DNA of 64,000 bases, taken from contig NZ_ASXG01000046.1 of NCBI RefSeq assembly GCF_000411975.1, positions 86,745 through 150,744 of the forward strand, in the 5' to 3' direction. The stretch is from Amycolatopsis orientalis DSM 43388. Its GTDB lineage: Bacteria; Actinomycetota; Actinomycetes; Mycobacteriales; Pseudonocardiaceae. Both the position numbers and the translations under genes were made by a program. The notes under the pieces were generated by a model, which did not search any database, was not told where the DNA came from, and saw only the letters and a program-made list of their open reading frames with translations. Position 1 is the stretch's first letter, and every line of letters starts with the position of its first letter. Positions 42,282 through 49,971 of the stretch are shown one piece after another.

Positions 42282-43562
42282 TCATCGGACAGTGCGGATC
42301 GGCGCGATGGCAAGGCTGGCCAGCAGCACCGCCGCGGCGGCGAAGACGAACAGGGCGGGATACCCGCCCAGCGCGGTGATCAGCAGGCCGGCGACCGCGG
42401 GACTCGCCGCCTGCGGGATGTTCGTGGCGATGTTGAGGATTCCGAGGTCCTTGCCCGCCGCGGCGCCCCCGCCCGGAAGCACCTCGGTCATCAAAGCGGT
42501 GTCGCAGGCCATGTACGCGCCGTACCCGAGGCCCTGGATCGCGCCGGACACCACCATTCCGGTCACCGTGGGGGCGATCAGCGGCACCAGCAGCCCGGCC
42601 GCGAGCGCCGCCGACGCCAGGTACACGAAGATCTTGCGCCGCCCCAGCCGGTCGGACAGCCAGCCGCTCAGCGGGATCGACACCAGCGTGGTCGCCAGGC
42701 TCGCGAGGCTGAGCAGCCCGATGGTCTTGTTCGCCGTCGCCAGCGGCAGGCGGATGTAGTCGGTGAGGATGTAGAGCTGGAAGCCGTAGACCACGAAATA
42801 GCCGAGAATGAACAGGAACCGGCCGGCGAACGCCCACGCGAAGTCGGGGTACCGCCGGGGATTCACCCAGAAGCCGGCGAGAAACTGCCGCCAGGAGAAC
42901 GGTTCCCGGGCCGCGCCCCGCGTCGGCGCGTCCGGGTTGAGCAGGACGAAGGCACCGGTCGCCACCAGCACCACCACCGCGAAGACCGCGTAGCCGACGC
43001 CCACGTGCCCGGCGACCTGCCCGGCCATCAGCACGCCGCCGCTGACGCCCACCATGGTGCCGACGCCGACCATCGCGCTGGCCATGCCTCGCCGTTCGCG
43101 CGGGAACCGGTCGGCGACCACGGCCGACAACGGGCCCTGCAGCACGTTCAGCGCCACCTGGACGACCACCCAGAAGACCGCGATCCAGAGCAGGCTGTGC
43201 AGGCCGCCGAGCCCGAGCAGGAACCCCGCGCCGACGGCCGCGCCGCCGAGCATCCACGGCGCGCGGCGGCCGAGCCTGCTGCGAGTGCGGTCGCTCAGCG
43301 CGCCGGCGATCGGCTGCGCGAAGAGGGTGAAGACGAACGAAACCGTGGTGACCAGGGAAAGGTTCGCGACCTTGTGCGCCGGGTCCAGAGCGGCCACTTG
43401 GTTGGGCAGCAGCACCCCGATCAGCCCGGAGTAGGTGGCGAACAGGACCAGTGTGTTGACCGCGAGCGACGGCAGCAGCCGCGCCGGCGCGGTCCCGCGG
43501 GAGGAAAGGGCCGGGCCGGCGTGCGGCCCGGCTGTTCTGGCGGGGACGGGTGATTCGGGCAT
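42282..43562 (-). CDS. MFS transporter, sugar-type
   Basis: A 426-residue twelve-helix MFS transporter. Motif A copies GALSDRTRSRLGRR (loop 2-3) and GWLSDRLGRRK (loop 8-9) are visible, along with long Ala/Val/Gly-rich helices. The pattern resembles sugar or glycoside transporters of the GPH/MFS type. GAGGAGAGCC precedes the ATG at 43562. The upstream in-frame GTG at 43616 would sit inside the operator and is not preferred. It probably imports a glycoside for the GH3 enzyme under control of the TetR at 46238. Confidence 0.88.
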   Translation of the reverse strand: MPESPVPARTAGPHAGPALSSRGTAPARLLPSLAVNTLVLFATYSGLIGVLLPNQVAALDPAHKVANLSLVTTVSFVFTLFAQPIAGALSDRTRSRLGRRAPWMLGGAAVGAGFLLGLGGLHSLLWIAVFWVVVQVALNVLQGPLSAVVADRFPRERRGMASAMVGVGTMVGVSGGVLMAGQVAGHVGVGYAVFAVVVLVATGAFVLLNPDAPTRGAAREPFSWRQFLAGFWVNPRRYPDFAWAFAGRFLFILGYFVVYGFQLYILTDYIRLPLATANKTIGLLSLASLATTLVSIPLSGWLSDRLGRRKIFVYLASAALAAGLLVPLIAPTVTGMVVSGAIQGLGYGAYMACDTALMTEVLPGGGAAAGKDLGILNIATNIPQAASPAVAGLLITALGGYPALFVFAAAAVLLASLAIAPIRTVR

Positions 43563-43601
43563 GGCTCTCCTCGCGTCCGGAGGCCGGTGCCGCTCGACAT
43601 G

Positions 43602-43624
43602 AAAATCGAGTGACACTCGAAATT
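43602..43624. promoter_or_regulatory. TetR operator upstream of MFS transporter
   Basis: AAAATCGAGTGACACTCGA, identical over 19 bp to the core of the palindrome at 46193-46215; 21 of 23 positions match overall. The inner part TCGAGTG, A, CACTCGA is a perfect dyad. It lies 40 bp upstream of the MFS ATG, so the MFS and esterase genes are under the same regulator. Confidence 0.85.
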
Positions 43625-43693
43625 TGTAGTGAGTGCCAGTATGCGCGCGGACGCACCGGACGGCAAGACCCTGGCGCGACGGGCTTTCCGGCG

Positions 43694-43726
43694 AAAAAGG
43701 CGGGCCCGGCCGAAGCCGGGCCCGCC
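43694..43726 (-). terminator. intrinsic terminator of the GH3 gene
   Basis: On the leftward strand GGCGGGCCCGGC, a TTCG loop and its exact reverse complement (12-bp arms) are followed by TTTTT. The hairpin starts 15 bp after the GH3 stop. A UUCG-type tetraloop plus a U-tract is a canonical rho-independent terminator. Confidence 0.9.
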
Positions 43727-43740
43727 CCGAGATCGTCTTC

Positions 43741-46152
43741 TCAGCGCAGAGTCACGCGCTGCGTCAGCGGAGTGTCGTCCACCGACGTTCCGATGTGGAC
43801 AGTGAACTCCCCCGGCTCGGTCCGCCAGCCGCCGTCCCAGTGCTGGAACGCGCGCGGCGGCACGGACACGGTCGCGTTCGCCGGTCCCGGCGGCGCGTCG
43901 ACGAGCGCCCAGCCCGCCAGCCACCGCACCGGGCGCTCGACCGCGCTGCCCGGCCGGGACAGGTACACCTGGACCACCTGGCGCCCGGCCCGCGCGCCAG
44001 TGTTGGCCAGCCGCACCTCGATCGGCACCGGCTCGTTCGCGGGCGCCTCGGCGGGGACCCGCGCTTCGCGCAGTTCCCAGTCCGTGTAGCCGAGGCCGTG
44101 CCCGAACGGGTAGGCCGGGCGCTCGCCGTTGCGCAGCCAGCCGCGGTGTCCAATGTGGATGCCTTCCGCGTAGGTCAGGACACCGTCCGAAGGAACGCCG
44201 GACAGCACCGACTTCTCGGCGCCGGTCGCGGGCCAGCCCGCGGGCAGCCGCCCGCCCGGTTCGCGGACGCCGAGCAGCACGTCGGCGACGGCCTCGCCGA
44301 ACCGTTCGCCGCCGAACCAGCCGAGCAGCACCGCCGCGACCTCGTCCCGCCAGGGCAGCAGGACCGGCGCACCGGAATTGACCAGGACTACCGTGCGCGG
44401 GTTGGCCGCGGCGACCGCGCGCACCAGATCGTCCTGGCGCCCGGGCAGCGCCAGCGACGTGCGGTCGAAGCCCTCGCTTTCGATGGTCTCGCCCGTTCCG
44501 ACGACCACCAGCGCGACGTCCGATTCGGCGGCCAGCGCGGCGGCGGCCGCGATTTCCTCGTCCGGGTCGGCCAGTACGGTCGCGGCACCCAGGGTCACCG
44601 CGCGCAGCGGCAGGTCGGTGTCGCTGGTGAACCGCAGCACGATCTCGGAAGCGCCGCCGCCGAATTCGACCGCGGCGGTGACCGCGGGCGGGTCCAGGAA
44701 CGCGCCACCGAGCAAGCCGCCTTCGGCCTCGGTGACCGTGTCGAGCACCTCGGTGCCGTCGACCGTCAGCACGAGCCTGCCGAGCGCGGCCGCGCCGACG
44801 TGGTGGATGCCCGCCGGAGCATTCCACGTCGTACGCAGTTCGATGGTCGCGGTTCCGTCCGGGACGTCGTCCAGCCATACCAGGGTCGCCGCCAGCCGAT
44901 CCTGAACCGCCACTTCGGTCCCGTCCGTCGCCAGGAAGCGCACCCGCACGCCGCGCTCGCCGGTCACCGGATTGGTCAGGTCCGCCGAGTCGAAAGCGAG
45001 CACGCCGTCAGTCACGGTCGCCCCGACGCGGTGGCGGACCACGTCCGCGCCGAGCGCCGAACGCAGTGCGGCGAGCGGGGAAACCACCTCGCGCGGCCGT
45101 ACGGTGGCGCTTCCGCCGCCCTGGATCCGGGCCCGCTGCGCGTTCTGGCCGAGCACCGCGACCGAGCCGAACCGCGCCGGGTCCCACGGCAACGCGTTTT
45201 CGTTGCGCACCAACACCATTCCAGCAGCCGCGACCTCGCGGGCCAGCGCGACGCCGTCTTCGGCCGGCGGCGGCTCCGGGATCACGGACGGCAGCGTGTC
45301 CAGCGCACCCACCCGCGCGGCCAGCCGCAGCAGCCGCCGCACCTTCTCGTCCACCGCCTCCTCCGGGACTTCACCGGCCCGCACCGCGTCGACCAGCTGT
45401 TGCCCCCACGGGCCCTCCGGGCCGGGCATCACCAGGTCCTGTCCGGCGTTCGCCGCGGCCGCGGTGCTGCGCACGGCCGTCCAGTCGGACACCACCACGC
45501 CGTCGAATCCCCAATCCTCCGACAGCGGGTCGCGCAGCAGCTCGTGCTCGGTCATCGTGGTGCCGTTGACGGAGTTGTAGGCCGACATCACCAGCCAGGC
45601 GCGGGCCCGCACGACCGCCGCTTCGAACGCGGCGAGATGAACCTCGCGCAGCGTGCGCTCGTCGATCCGGTTGTCGACGGTGAACCGGTCAGTCTCGGCG
45701 TCGTTGGCCGCGAAGTGCTTGGGCGTCGCAGCGACGCCAGCCGACTGGACGCCTTCGACGTACGCGACAGCCAGCTCCGCGGTGAGCAGCGGATCCTCGG
45801 CGAACGCCTCGAAATGGCGGCCGCCCAACGGAGTGCGCTGCAGGTTGATCGTCGGCCCGAGCACCACGTCGACCCCCTGGCGGCGGGCCTCGGCGCCGAG
45901 GGCCGCGCCGTAGCGGCGAGCGAGGCCGGGATCCCAGGTGGCGCCGAGCGCGGTGCCCGACGGCAGCGAAAGCGACGGGTCGCGCTCGTCGAAACTGCGC
46001 CCGCGCACGCCCGCCGGGCCGTCGGACAGCACCATCGCGCGGAGCCCGATCGCGGGCTCGGCGTGCGTGCGCCAGAAGTCGGCCCCGGTGAGGAGCCGCA
46101 CCTTCTGGTTCAGGTCGAGTTTGCCCAGCAGGGCCTGGATGTCACGCTCCAC
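43741..46152 (-). CDS. GH3 beta-glucosidase with PA14 insert
   Basis: An 803-residue glycoside hydrolase family 3 enzyme. The N-terminal barrel has GPTINLQRTPLGGRHFEAFAEDP, KHFAANDAE and the nucleophile Asp223 in VVSDWTAV. A PA14-like beta domain lies in the middle (about residues 400-530), then the C-terminal sandwich (LPGRQDDLVRAVAAANPRT, YPFGHGLGYTDW) and a fibronectin-like end. No signal peptide, so it is probably intracellular and cleaves an imported glycoside. The GTG at 46152 has GGGAG 6 bp upstream. The perfect TetR palindrome lies 41 bp upstream. Confidence 0.93.
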   Translation of the reverse strand: MERDIQALLGKLDLNQKVRLLTGADFWRTHAEPAIGLRAMVLSDGPAGVRGRSFDERDPSLSLPSGTALGATWDPGLARRYGAALGAEARRQGVDVVLGPTINLQRTPLGGRHFEAFAEDPLLTAELAVAYVEGVQSAGVAATPKHFAANDAETDRFTVDNRIDERTLREVHLAAFEAAVVRARAWLVMSAYNSVNGTTMTEHELLRDPLSEDWGFDGVVVSDWTAVRSTAAAANAGQDLVMPGPEGPWGQQLVDAVRAGEVPEEAVDEKVRRLLRLAARVGALDTLPSVIPEPPPAEDGVALAREVAAAGMVLVRNENALPWDPARFGSVAVLGQNAQRARIQGGGSATVRPREVVSPLAALRSALGADVVRHRVGATVTDGVLAFDSADLTNPVTGERGVRVRFLATDGTEVAVQDRLAATLVWLDDVPDGTATIELRTTWNAPAGIHHVGAAALGRLVLTVDGTEVLDTVTEAEGGLLGGAFLDPPAVTAAVEFGGGASEIVLRFTSDTDLPLRAVTLGAATVLADPDEEIAAAAALAAESDVALVVVGTGETIESEGFDRTSLALPGRQDDLVRAVAAANPRTVVLVNSGAPVLLPWRDEVAAVLLGWFGGERFGEAVADVLLGVREPGGRLPAGWPATGAEKSVLSGVPSDGVLTYAEGIHIGHRGWLRNGERPAYPFGHGLGYTDWELREARVPAEAPANEPVPIEVRLANTGARAGRQVVQVYLSRPGSAVERPVRWLAGWALVDAPPGPANATVSVPPRAFQHWDGGWRTEPGEFTVHIGTSVDDTPLTQRVTLR

Positions 46153-46192
46153 GGCGTCTCCCGAGGGGTAGCAGGTGCGTCCACCGTACCTC

Positions 46193-46215
46193 AAAATCGA
46201 GTGACACTCGATTTT
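46193..46215. promoter_or_regulatory. perfect TetR palindrome between GH3 and tetR
   Basis: Arms AAAATCGAGTG and its exact reverse complement around a central A, 23 bp in all. It sits between the divergent GH3 (start 46152) and tetR (start 46238) genes. A 19-bp identical core recurs at 43602. Confidence 0.9.
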
Positions 46216-46237
46216 AGCCCTGGGGTAGGGTCCCGGC

Positions 46238-46804
46238 ATGGCCGCATCCGGTCCCCGAGGCCCCTACGCGAAGGGCGCCGAACGTCGGGAGCAAATCCTC
46301 CGCACCGCCCTGGAAGTGTTCACCGAAGGCGGCTACCACGGCTCGTCGGTGAAGGAGATCGCACGCCGCGTCGGGGTCACCGAATCGACCTTGTTCCACT
46401 ACTTCGGGTCGAAACAGGCGATGCTCGCGGCGGTGCTCGCCGCCCGCGACGAACGCACCGCCGCGCTGCTGGACCACGGCGACCCGCTCCCCGGGCTGCT
46501 GGAGGTGGCGCGCCGGAACGCGCAGACGCCGGACCTGGTCCGCCTCTACGCGACAACGGCCGCCGAGGCCACCGAGCCGGGCCACGCCGCGCACGAGTGG
46601 GTCCGCGACCGGTACGCCCAGGTCTGCGCGGACATAGCCGACCGGCTCGCGGACCGCGCCGGCCCGGGCACCGACCCGGCTTGGGTGGCGCGCATCCTGG
46701 TCGCGGTCATGGACGGACTGCAGATCCAGTGGCTGCTCGACGACCGGGTCGACATGGCCGACGACCTCGAACGCTTGGCCGCCCTGCTGGTCGGCGACAA
46801 GTGA
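46238..46804 (+). CDS. TetR-family regulator of the GH3/MFS genes
   Basis: A 188-residue TetR regulator. The DNA-binding head reads REQILRTALEVFTEGGYHGSSVK, EIARRVGVTESTLFHYFGSKQAML. The ligand-binding half follows, ending LERLAALLVGDK. It is 22 bp from the perfect palindrome and probably represses itself, GH3, the MFS transporter and the esterase, releasing in the presence of a glycoside or its aglycone. Confidence 0.92.
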   Translation: MAASGPRGPYAKGAERREQILRTALEVFTEGGYHGSSVKEIARRVGVTESTLFHYFGSKQAMLAAVLAARDERTAALLDHGDPLPGLLEVARRNAQTPDLVRLYATTAAEATEPGHAAHEWVRDRYAQVCADIADRLADRAGPGTDPAWVARILVAVMDGLQIQWLLDDRVDMADDLERLAALLVGDK

Positions 46805-46912
46805 CGGGGCGCCCGGGTCCCGATCGCGCGAGCCAGGACGGCTGATTCGCGCCGTTCCTTCCTGCTCGATCGCGCCAATCTTGGCGAGGACGCGTGCCGC
46901 CTTCTCGCTCCG

Positions 46913-47461
46913 TCACCCGTTGTCGCCGACCGGCTCGTGCCTGGCCCAGTTCGCGAGCCGGCGGGCGATGTCCGTACTCGCCGCCGCGCGGGAACGCCGG
47001 CGCGCTTCGGCGGGCTCGCCGGCTAGCACGGCGCGGAACCAGCTCGCGACAGTTTCCGGCGTGGGCACGGGGTCGCCCTCCAGCTCGGCCGTGATCAGCA
47101 GGTCCTCGCGGCAGCCGGTTTCCACCGCGAGCGCCCAGCCGCGCTCGGCGGCCCAGATCAGTGCCGCGTCCCGGCCGGGATGGCCGGGCAGCCGGTGGTC
47201 CAGCGCGAGGTAGGCGCTGGGGGCATCGGCCCACTCGCACCAGGCGGCTTCCGCTCCGGCGCCCACCGCGTCCGCGATCCGGGCGGTGTAGCGGCGCAGA
47301 CCGCGTTCGGCCAGCTCCGGCGGGACCTCGTCGTTTCCGGGGCGGTCCGCGGGTTCGATCAACGGCATCAGGACCACGGCAGGTTCCGGACCGGCCGGGG
47401 CTTCCGCTCGCGCGGGCCGGGCAGCGAGGTTCGGGTGTTCTGGGGCCAGAGTCGCGGTCAC
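46913..47461 (-). CDS. DUF6292 family protein
   Basis: A 182-residue protein. The core ERGLRRYTARIADAVG, YLALDHRLPGHPGRDAALIW and GWALAVET is that of the actinobacterial DUF6292 family. The ends are Ala/Pro/Glu-rich and Arg-rich respectively. No catalytic residues or membrane segments can be assigned. Members of this family are scattered in Pseudonocardiaceae genomes, often next to regulators. The stretch 47462-47694 upstream holds nothing I can identify. Confidence 0.75.
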   Translation of the reverse strand: MTATLAPEHPNLAARPARAEAPAGPEPAVVLMPLIEPADRPGNDEVPPELAERGLRRYTARIADAVGAGAEAAWCEWADAPSAYLALDHRLPGHPGRDAALIWAAERGWALAVETGCREDLLITAELEGDPVPTPETVASWFRAVLAGEPAEARRRSRAAASTDIARRLANWARHEPVGDNG

Positions 47462-47694
47462 TGATGTCCTCCGGGCGGGTTTTCTCCGTGGCGACGGGAA
47501 AGAGGTCCGCTCGGCGACCGCGCGGACCTCGCAGCTGGGCGGAACTCACGAACGACGTTTGCCGACGTTTCCGGCGGGCCGGTTCGAAGAATCGGACGCG
47601 GGAGCGCGGACCCGCCCCTCCGCCCACGCCGAAACACGATGCGGCGGAACAACTCCGGGACGATCCGCGCAGCCGACCCGCGAGGGCCGCCGGA

Positions 47695-48135
47695 TCAGGC
47701 GTCGATCTCTTTGCGGGTGCCCTGCCCGCCGCTGATCTCGATCTTGCGGGGCTTGGCCTTCTCGGCGACCGGGATCCGCACCGTCAGCACGCCCGCCTCG
47801 TAGGCGGCCTTGATCTGGTTGGTGTCCAAGGACTCCCCGAGGAACAACTGCCGGGAGAACACGCCCAGGGGCCGCTCGGACACCTGCATCTCGACCGACT
47901 GCTCGGTCATCGCGGGCCGGCGCTCGGCCTTGACGGTCAGCACGTTGCGCTCGATGTTCAGCTCGATCGCGTCCGGGTCGACGCCGGGCAGATCGAACGC
48001 GATGACGAACTCGTCGCCGACGCGGTAGGCGTCGAGCGGCATCGCCGCGGGCCGCGACCAGGTCCCCGCGACGTTGGTGAAGGCCTGCTGGGCCAGCCGG
48101 TCGAACTCCCGGAACGGGTCAGTGCGCATCAACAT
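47695..48135 (-). CDS. hsp20: Hsp20/alpha-crystallin small heat-shock protein
   Basis: A 146-residue small heat-shock chaperone of the Hsp18 type. It starts MLMRTDPFREFDRLAQQAF. The alpha-crystallin domain runs from DEFVIAFDLPGVDPDAIELNIE to the canonical AAYEAGVLTVRIP motif. It would hold unfolded proteins during heat stress. The ATG at 48135 follows GGGAGGAAACGCC. A promoter and RheA-like operators lie just upstream, and a CIRCE element further away. Confidence 0.95.
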   Translation of the reverse strand: MLMRTDPFREFDRLAQQAFTNVAGTWSRPAAMPLDAYRVGDEFVIAFDLPGVDPDAIELNIERNVLTVKAERRPAMTEQSVEMQVSERPLGVFSRQLFLGESLDTNQIKAAYEAGVLTVRIPVAEKAKPRKIEISGGQGTRKEIDA

Positions 48136-48182
48136 GGCGTTTCCTCCCTGTCGTGTCAGCTCTGGTGTCGACGCACACCACA

Positions 48183-48211
48183 GATCTATCATGTCGTCGA
48201 AACGATGACAA
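48183..48211 (-). promoter_or_regulatory. hsp20 promoter
   Basis: On the leftward strand TTGTCA (48211-48206), a 17-bp spacer and TAGATC (48188-48183). Transcription would start near 48176, giving a leader of about 40 bases. The first RheA-like operator overlaps the -35. Confidence 0.55.
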
Positions 48212-48237
48212 GTAGGGTTGTCATTGAAAGGACGACA
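48192..48237. promoter_or_regulatory. two RheA-like operators upstream of hsp20
   Basis: Site 1, 48192-48210, is TGTCGTC, five bases, GATGACA. Site 2, 48219-48237, is TGTCATT, five bases, GACGACA. Both match the TGTCATC-N5-GATGACA dyad known for the RheA repressor of Streptomyces hsp18, each with one change per site. Centres are 27 bp apart. Site 1 covers the -35 element of hsp20. No rheA gene is adjacent in this window. Confidence 0.75.
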
Positions 48238-48280
48238 CTGGGTCCGACACGGAACGGTGCCGGTTGCAATCGCGACAAGG

Positions 48281-48323
48281 GAGTGCTAAATCAGATTTAG
48301 CACTCTACGCAGTCGAGTGCTAA
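48281..48323. promoter_or_regulatory. CIRCE element (HrcA operator) with an extra half-site
   Basis: TTAGCACTC, nine bases, GAGTGCTAA at 48297-48323 is a perfect CIRCE sequence, the HrcA repressor operator. A further GAGTGCTAA at 48281-48289 forms a second dyad with the same left half-site (5-base centre), giving three half-sites. CIRCE normally precedes groES/groEL; here the nearest rightward genes are a 27-residue peptide and an unknown 131-residue protein. Confidence 0.92.
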
Positions 48324-48481
48324 CCGAGCGCCCGGCGCTCGCCCCGCCGACGGGCCGCGCATCCTGCCGCGATCCCGCCCGGCGCCGCGAACGCCGGCGG
48401 GAGGACCTGCCGACCCGCGCGACGCCAGCCGCTGCGACCGCCCCGGCGCCGCGTCCGAACTCCGCACCCCGGGAGTCTGTG

Positions 48482-48565
48482 ATGACCGCAGTAGTCCTGT
48501 TCGCCCTGACCGTCGTCGGCTGCGTGGTCGCGACCCTGACCGCCGCGCGCCGCCACCACGTCTGA
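48482..48565 (+). CDS. 27-residue single-span membrane peptide
   Basis: From ATG at 48482, MTAVVLFALTVVGCVVATL continues to TAARRHHV and a stop. The first 19 residues form a hydrophobic transmembrane span and the tail is positively charged. CGGGAG lies 8 bp upstream. It is 159 bp after the CIRCE element and 31 bp before the next gene, so a heat-induced small membrane protein is plausible. Too short to assign to a family. Confidence 0.5.
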   Translation: MTAVVLFALTVVGCVVATLTAARRHHV

Positions 48566-48595
48566 CCCCCGCCCCCGCGACGAACGGAGGAACCC

Positions 48596-48991
48596 ATGGG
48601 GCTCGACAAAGTCTGGATCCAGACGCTCAGCGACGGCCTCCTGCGCGCCGATCAGGTCGTCGGACTGACCTCGCACGCCACGCCGTCCCTGCCCGGCAAG
48701 GCACCGCGCTGGCTGCTGGACGCGACCGTCGCCGTCGCCGCGGGCAGCGGAGCCGGCGGAAGCACCTGGGACATCGGCATTCTGCACCGGACCCTCGTCC
48801 AAACGGCCGACGAACCGACCGAAGCGCCCGAAGCACTGGCCCGCATCCTCGCGCGACTGGACCAGCCGGGCATCGCCGGAATCATCACCCCGTCAGCCAC
48901 CCGGCACGGCGTCGAGTTCTCCTTCACGTCCTTCGAGGAGGATCCGGCCGAACCGGGGTCCAGCACCACGGCGACCGAGAGAACCGGCTGA
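48596..48991 (+). CDS. uncharacterised protein downstream of CIRCE
   Basis: A 131-residue protein of unknown family. The first third (MGLDKVWIQTLSDGLLRADQVVG) suggests a structured alpha/beta fold; the end is a low-complexity acidic/Ser/Thr tail. No cysteines, membrane segments or known motifs. CGGAGG is placed well before the ATG. Its position after a CIRCE element and a small membrane peptide suggests stress induction through HrcA, which is inference. Confidence 0.7.
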   Translation: MGLDKVWIQTLSDGLLRADQVVGLTSHATPSLPGKAPRWLLDATVAVAAGSGAGGSTWDIGILHRTLVQTADEPTEAPEALARILARLDQPGIAGIITPSATRHGVEFSFTSFEEDPAEPGSSTTATERTG

Positions 48992-49209
48992 ACCACACGG
49001 CCGGACAGGCCCGGGGCGGCCGCGGCTCCGGCGGATTCCCAGTCGCGGCAAGAGAAAACACCGCCGCGCCTCACGCACCGCGGCCCAGCCGCCTTGATCA
49101 GGCCGGCGTCGCATCTGCCGCAGGTGCCGGCCGCACCGACGACGAAACCCGCGGCAGCGGCGGCAAACCCGTCCTCGGCTGTCTGCTGCCGGGCCGGTTC
49201 GACTGCAGC

Positions 49210-49249
49210 CCCGGGTCGCGCGGCCGACGCCGCGGCCGCGCGACCCGGG
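49210..49249. terminator. strong hairpin after doxX
   Basis: CCCGGGTCGCGCGGCC and its exact reverse complement (16-bp arms) around an 8-base loop, starting 4 bp after the doxX stop on the leftward strand. It can also stop rightward transcription from the CIRCE-linked genes. The rest of the 48992-49253 gap shows nothing else. Confidence 0.85.
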
Positions 49250-49253
49250 TGCG

Positions 49254-49781
49254 TCAGTGCGCGACCAGGAGCGACGGAACCGCAGTCACGACGGCGAGGG
49301 TCAGGCTTGCCGCGCCCCACCTGATGCCGACGCGCTGCCACGGCCGGCCGGCGTCCAAGGCGAACCGGCCGGGTCCGGCGAAGGCCAGCGCGGCCGCGCT
49401 CATGAACAGGACGATCGCGAGCCCGGAGTTTTCCAAGGGTTTGTCGGCGACCGCCGCGAACGCGTTGATCATGACGCCCATCACCATCGCCGTGGCCAGC
49501 GGCATCAGCAGGCCGGACATCACCAGGAGCCCGCCGACGAATTCGCACGTGCCGCCCAGCAGCGCGAAGGGCAGTGCCGGGTGGTAGCCCATTTGCGCGA
49601 ACGACGCTTCGGTGGCGGCGAGCCCGCCTCCGCCGAAGGCGCCGAACAGCTTCTGTGCCCCGAAGACGGCCAGCACGCCGAACGGGACGATCCGGACCAG
49701 CAGCAGGCCCACGTCGGTGTGCGACCAGCCGGCGTGGACGCTGCCGGTCGGGGCGGTCGGTTCAGCTGAGACAGTCGACAT
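49254..49781 (-). CDS. DoxX family membrane protein
   Basis: A 175-residue integral membrane protein with four helices, starting in LLLVRIVPFGVLAVFGAQKLFGAFGG and followed by GTCEFVGGLLVMSGLLMPLAT, AMVMGVMINAFAAV and LAIVLFMSAAALAFAGPGRF. This is the DoxX/DoxD pattern; related proteins take part in quinone-linked or thiol-stress functions. A strong terminator follows directly. Between it and the indigoidine gene (49782-49971) nothing recognisable is present. Confidence 0.88.
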   Translation of the reverse strand: MSTVSAEPTAPTGSVHAGWSHTDVGLLLVRIVPFGVLAVFGAQKLFGAFGGGGLAATEASFAQMGYHPALPFALLGGTCEFVGGLLVMSGLLMPLATAMVMGVMINAFAAVADKPLENSGLAIVLFMSAAALAFAGPGRFALDAGRPWQRVGIRWGAASLTLAVVTAVPSLLVAH

Positions 49782-49971
49782 CGTTCTCCTCTTTCTGTTG
49801 GGATGTGCTGCTCGAGGCGTGGACGAGATCGCGCCGCCCGCCCGCCTCGTATTCGCGGATCACCGGGAATCCCGGTCCGTGCGGGGCCGGCAACCGGGCA
49901 GCCTCGTTCCGGTCCCGTCGCTACGATGACCGCGAGTTCCGTTGAAAAAGCGCGGTACTCGATCGGCCAAC

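Noticed and set aside
43563..43616. Longer MFS transporter from an in-frame GTG at 43616
   Set aside because: It would place the start inside the TetR operator, and the ATG at 43562 has a good ribosome site.
47560..47640. GGTTCGAAGAATC resembling a tRNA T-loop
   Set aside because: No acceptor stem, D-arm or anticodon arm can be folded around it.
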